Source of the DNA: Opitutia bacterium UBA4654
GTDB taxonomy: Bacteria; Verrucomicrobiota; Verrucomicrobiia; Opitutales; Intestinicryptomonadaceae
Direction: 5' to 3'
Assembly: GCA_002405555.1 (NCBI GenBank)
Contig: DHMA01000118.1
Location: 760-8,834, forward strand
Length of the DNA: 8,075 nucleotides
Shown: piece by piece, positions 5,046 through 8,075 of the stretch
Position numbering within the stretch: position 1 is the first letter of the stretch
Layout of the letters: the number at the start of each line of letters is the position of its first letter
Program-made: the position numbers and the translations under genes
The notes under the pieces: model-generated
Database searches by the model: none
What the model was told of the DNA's origin: nothing
What the model saw: the letters and a program-made list of their open reading frames with translations, nothing else

Positions 5046-7870
5046 AAAAAACACTAACTTTATTACTGGCAATATCAATGACACTATCGAACATGGCGGC
5101 AAAGCCGATTCTCGAACGCGACAAAAACTTGGAGGTCGAAACCCTGCCCAACGGAATGACGGTTGCGGTATTCAAAAACGCCGAACCGCCGAACAGGGTT
5201 TCCATGCGCCTGCTCGTCAAGCGCGGCTCGGCATACGAAACGGAAGGCGAGCGCGGAATAGCGCACTTCGTGGAGCACATGGCGTTCAACGGCACGAAAC
5301 ACTTTCCGTCGGGCGACATGGTGGAATATTTCCAGAGGCTGGGAATGGCGTTCGGCGCGGACACAAACGCGCACACGGGGTTCTCCGAAACGGTCTACAA
5401 AATCGACATGCCCGAAGTGTCGAAAAAACTCGTGGACGACGGTCTGACGCTTCTGCGCGACTACTGCGACTCCGTCATGTTCGAGCCGAAATCCATCGAA
5501 AGCGAGCGCGGCGTAATCATAGCCGAAAAGGACTCGCGCGACACCCAGGACTACCGCAAGGCGGTCAAGGAAATCGCCCACACATTCAAAGGCTCGATTT
5601 TCGCCGAAAGAATGCCGATAGGGCTTGAAAGCGTAATCAATTCGGTAAAACAGCCCGACTTCAAAAAATTCTACGCCGCAAACTACCGCCCCGAAAACAC
5701 GGTGCTCGTGGTGGTGGGCGACATCGACCCGCGCGAAATTTTCGCCGCCGCAAAGCGGATTTTCGCCGACTTCAAGGCGGACCCCGCCGTGCCCGCCCGC
5801 GACGCCGACTTCGGCAAACTCGAAACGTCGGACGTTAAATTCACTTTCGGCAAAACGCCGCTCGACATCGACGCAATCTACGACTCCACGCCCAACACGC
5901 CGCGCTCGTACGCGTCGGTCGCCGTGGCAAAACAGCCCGAATCGCGGGAGGACACGCTCGAAAGGCGCGTCGAGGACTTCCGCAGGCGCGCGCTCGCGGC
6001 AACGCTCACGGCGCGGTTTCTGAGGGTCGCCGACAGGCCCGAATCAAAATTCTCGCAGGGCGGCGCGGGAACATTCCAGTTCGACAAATACTGCGACGTT
6101 TTCATCGTCAATACCGAAGCCCCCGTCGGCGGCGGATTCGACGCCCTCGAAGAGGGCTTCCGCCAGCTTTTCGGCGCGGAGAAAATCGGCGGGCAGGAGC
6201 TTGAAACCGCAAAGAAAAAGATTTTCGAAAACCTCGAAAGCGAAATCAAGGCAGCGCCCACGCGCAAGAGCCGCGGACTTGCAAACGACATCGTCTCGGC
6301 GTTCTCCGACGGCGAAACCGCCACGTCGCCCGAAAAGGATTTGGAGATTGCAAAATACGCCCTCGCCGGCTTCGGCGCGGACGACGCCTCCGCGCTTCTC
6401 AAAAACATTTTCGACAACGCAAAAATCAAGGTTTTCGTCTCCGACGCAAAGCCCGAACCCGACGCCGCAAGCCTCGACGCCTCCGTAAAACGGGCTTTCG
6501 AAAACGCGGCGAAATCGACCTACCCCGCGGAAACGTTCGCGGCGGCGTCGCTTGTGTTTTCGAAATTCGGGGCGGCGGGAAAAGTCGCCGAACGCCGCGA
6601 AATTAGGGAGCTTGGAATCACGCAGGTGAAGTTCGAAAACGGCGCGAGGCTCAACGTAAAACGCGCCGACTTCGCAAAGGACGAAGCGGCCATGAAAATC
6701 TCGTTCGGGCGCGGGCTGCTCGACATTCCCGCCGACAAGCCCGAATATTTTGCGGCAATCTACGCGCTCGTTGCGGGCGGCACAAAATTCCAGACTGTCG
6801 GGGAAATCAACGCGGCGAAATTCCCGATGAAAATGTCGCTCGGAATTTCGGTGGACGGGAACGCGTTCGCGTTCGGAGCGAGGGCTTCGGCAAAGCACTT
6901 CCCCGACGCGCTCAGGCTCGCCGCGACAATGTTCGCCGACGCGGGCTTCCGCGAAGACGGCCGCGAGGCTCTCCTGAAATACGGAGAGGCGTACTACCTC
7001 GACTACCGCACCGACCCGATGTCGAAGCTGCGCTTCCTGCCCGCGCGAATGGTGAAATCGGGGCTGGCGGACGTTCCGGGAAAATTCGAAAATTTCGGAA
7101 AAATCGGAATGGACGAAATCGGAAAATGGTTCGCGCCGATTCTGCAAAAATCGTACATGGAAATTTCGGTCGTGGGCGACGTCGAGGTCGAAGCCGTAAT
7201 TTCGCTCGTTGCGGAAACGTTCGGCGCAATGCCGCCGCGCGAAGCCGACAACCCCGAACCCTACGCAAAGCTCGAACTTCTGCCGCCCTCCGACAAAATC
7301 GAAATGCGCTACGAAACGACCGACGAGCCGCGCTCCATCGCGGTCAGAATGTGGCGCAGCGCGGGCAGAACCGACATCGAAAAAATGCGCGCCGACAACG
7401 TGCTCGGCGCGGTGCTCGACGACGTTCTCCGCAAGGACGTGCGCGAGGCGCAGGGCAAGGTGTACAGCCCCTTCGCCTACAACAACGCAAGCACGTGGAT
7501 TGACGGCGCGGGACTCATGACGGCGGCGACTTTCGTAGTGCCCAAGTTCAACGCGGAGCTTCTCGAAACGCTCGAAAAGTGCGGGAGGAAAGTCGCCGAG
7601 TCAATCACGGAGGACGAATTCGAACGCGCGAAAATCCCGCTGATAAAGGGGGTGGAGGCGAACAAGCGCAAAAACTCGTACTGGCTTGAAGCCGTGCTCG
7701 ACCGCTCGCAGTGCCGCCCCGTGAACATCGAGCTTGCAAAGACCATCGACACGGGCTACGCGGACGTGTCGCTCGAAACGGTCAGACGCCGCGCGAAGGA
7801 AATTTTCGGCGAAAGCGCGTACTCGGCAAGCGTAATGCCCGAACGCGTCAAAAAAGAGTTGAAAAAATAG
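5042..7870 (+). CDS. Secreted M16 family zinc peptidase (pitrilysin/PqqL-like), two M16 domains
   Basis: A 942-residue protein beginning with a signal peptide (M-K-K-T, hydrophobic L/A/I core, likely cut near A20), so it is exported, probably to the periplasm. The N-terminal M16 domain carries the inverted zinc motif H-F-V-E-H (75-79), followed by the usual A-F-N-G-T-K-H-F; the third zinc ligand is E155 in E-S-E-R-G-V-I, 76 residues after H79, as in pitrilysin and mitochondrial processing peptidase. Repeated M16 and M16_C modules follow; the second half (about 525-935) has lost the HxxEH motif but keeps the R-E-A-Q-G-K-V-Y-S segment near residues 800-810 that helps bind peptide. This active-half plus inactive-half single chain is the normal plan of the long M16 enzymes, which degrade peptides inside a closed chamber. 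Start: ATG in an ATGA overlap with the methyltransferase gene; no Shine-Dalgarno, so coupling is likely. Last gene before pyrH. Confidence 0.93.
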   Translation: MKKTLTLLLAISMTLSNMAAKPILERDKNLEVETLPNGMTVAVFKNAEPPNRVSMRLLVKRGSAYETEGERGIAHFVEHMAFNGTKHFPSGDMVEYFQRLGMAFGADTNAHTGFSETVYKIDMPEVSKKLVDDGLTLLRDYCDSVMFEPKSIESERGVIIAEKDSRDTQDYRKAVKEIAHTFKGSIFAERMPIGLESVINSVKQPDFKKFYAANYRPENTVLVVVGDIDPREIFAAAKRIFADFKADPAVPARDADFGKLETSDVKFTFGKTPLDIDAIYDSTPNTPRSYASVAVAKQPESREDTLERRVEDFRRRALAATLTARFLRVADRPESKFSQGGAGTFQFDKYCDVFIVNTEAPVGGGFDALEEGFRQLFGAEKIGGQELETAKKKIFENLESEIKAAPTRKSRGLANDIVSAFSDGETATSPEKDLEIAKYALAGFGADDASALLKNIFDNAKIKVFVSDAKPEPDAASLDASVKRAFENAAKSTYPAETFAAASLVFSKFGAAGKVAERREIRELGITQVKFENGARLNVKRADFAKDEAAMKISFGRGLLDIPADKPEYFAAIYALVAGGTKFQTVGEINAAKFPMKMSLGISVDGNAFAFGARASAKHFPDALRLAATMFADAGFREDGREALLKYGEAYYLDYRTDPMSKLRFLPARMVKSGLADVPGKFENFGKIGMDEIGKWFAPILQKSYMEISVVGDVEVEAVISLVAETFGAMPPREADNPEPYAKLELLPPSDKIEMRYETTDEPRSIAVRMWRSAGRTDIEKMRADNVLGAVLDDVLRKDVREAQGKVYSPFAYNNASTWIDGAGLMTAATFVVPKFNAELLETLEKCGRKVAESITEDEFERAKIPLIKGVEANKRKNSYWLEAVLDRSQCRPVNIELAKTIDTGYADVSLETVRRRAKEIFGESAYSASVMPERVKKELKK

Positions 7871-7887
7871 CGCGATTCCGAGATATT
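7859..7887 (+). promoter_or_regulatory. Weak candidate promoter for pyrH
   Basis: TTGAAA (7859-7864) and GATATT (7882-7887) are separated by 17 bases and overlap the end of the M16 gene and the short gap. The predicted start would be only a few bases before the pyrH ATG. No terminator separates the M16 gene from pyrH, so read-through is also possible. Confidence 0.3.
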
Positions 7888-7899
7888 CGAAATTCGAGA

Positions 7900-8075
7900 A
7901 TGAATCCAAAATATAAAAGAATCGTACTGAAACTCAGCGGCGAAGCGTTGAAAGACACCGAAAACGGCGACGCGCTCGACCCGAAAATCCTCAAAAACCT
8001 CGCCCTCGAACTCAAAGAGGTCTACAATATGGGCGTCCAAATCTGCCTTGTGGTGGGCGGCGGCAACATCTTCCG
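7900..8075 (+). CDS. pyrH: UMP kinase (uridylate kinase), N-terminal part (cut by window edge)
   Basis: The first 58 complete codons of a bacterial UMP kinase, which phosphorylates UMP to UDP with ATP in pyrimidine nucleotide synthesis and belongs to the amino-acid kinase fold. Seen are Y-K-R-I-V-L-K-L-S-G-E-A-L (5-17), the phosphate-binding start of the family, and V-V-G-G-G-N-I-F (51-58), the second nucleotide-binding loop. In between, D-P-K-I-L and the helix before G-V-Q-I fit the family. The ATG at 7900 gives the expected N-terminus; only a weak G-A-rich stretch (CGAGA) precedes it. It lies 29 bases after the M16 peptidase gene on the same strand. In many bacteria pyrH is followed by frr, which would lie outside the window. 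Confidence 0.95.
   Translation, partial: MNPKYKRIVLKLSGEALKDTENGDALDPKILKNLALELKEVYNMGVQICLVVGGGNIF

Noticed and set aside
7080..7130. A/G-rich repetitive stretch with repeated GGAAAA and ATCGGAA
   Set aside because: It encodes ordinary residues (G, K, F, E, N, I) within the M16 gene and shows no regular unit.
6044..7147. Long minus-strand open frame (367 codons) opposite the M16 peptidase gene
   Set aside because: Antisense shadow of a gene with clear catalytic motifs; R/F/V-rich composition typical of such shadows.

Overview
The window reads as a bacterial chromosome segment with two transcription domains pointing away from each other. The high-G+C, third-position-biased codons on the right, single genes such as ribD, pyrH and rpsU with a tRNA-Lys, and the style of the proteins suggest a Gram-negative bacterium, possibly of the Verrucomicrobiota/PVC kind. 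That placement is an impression from sequence style, not a tested assignment.

Left domain (minus strand, read right to left): a strong-looking A/T-rich promoter region (about 1484-1534) leads into tRNA-Lys(CTT) (1393-1465) and, only 35 bases later, rpsU for ribosomal protein S21 (1157-1357), which ends at a textbook rho-independent terminator (1102-1134). Beyond the terminator lies a visibly more A+T-rich stretch with three tightly packed minus-strand genes. These are a 56-residue unrecognised protein (824-994), a 215-residue protein with an ADP-ribosyltransferase/PARP-like fold signature (176-823), and the first 50 residues of a class I SAM-dependent methyltransferase resembling CmoA (1-152, cut by the window edge). 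The stop of the small gene directly abuts the start codon of the ADP-ribosyltransferase gene. This small-gene/toxin-like-enzyme pair is the best candidate here for an undescribed toxin-antitoxin or defence-like module.

Right domain (plus strand): a good sigma-70-type promoter (TTGACG, 18 bases, TACAAT; 1631-1660) sits so close to the first ATG (1667) that the transcript is predicted to be leaderless. It drives five compact genes: a secreted alpha/beta-hydrolase esterase (1667-2533), a metallo-beta-lactamase-fold hydrolase of the glyoxalase II-like group (2549-3190), bifunctional RibD of riboflavin synthesis (3190-4311), a class I SAM methyltransferase of unknown substrate (4293-5045) and a secreted two-domain M16 zinc peptidase (5042-7870). 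Junctions are a 15-base gap, a TAATG 1-base overlap, a 19-base overlap and an ATGA 4-base overlap, so translational coupling is likely. Most of these starts lack a clear Shine-Dalgarno sequence. The functions do not form one obvious pathway. After a 29-base gap comes the start of pyrH (7900 to the window edge), UMP kinase of pyrimidine nucleotide synthesis, which may have its own weak promoter.

No CRISPR array, insertion sequence, integrase or long repeat is visible. No gene-free stretch exceeds 300 bases; the longest, 1466-1666, is the divergent regulatory region.
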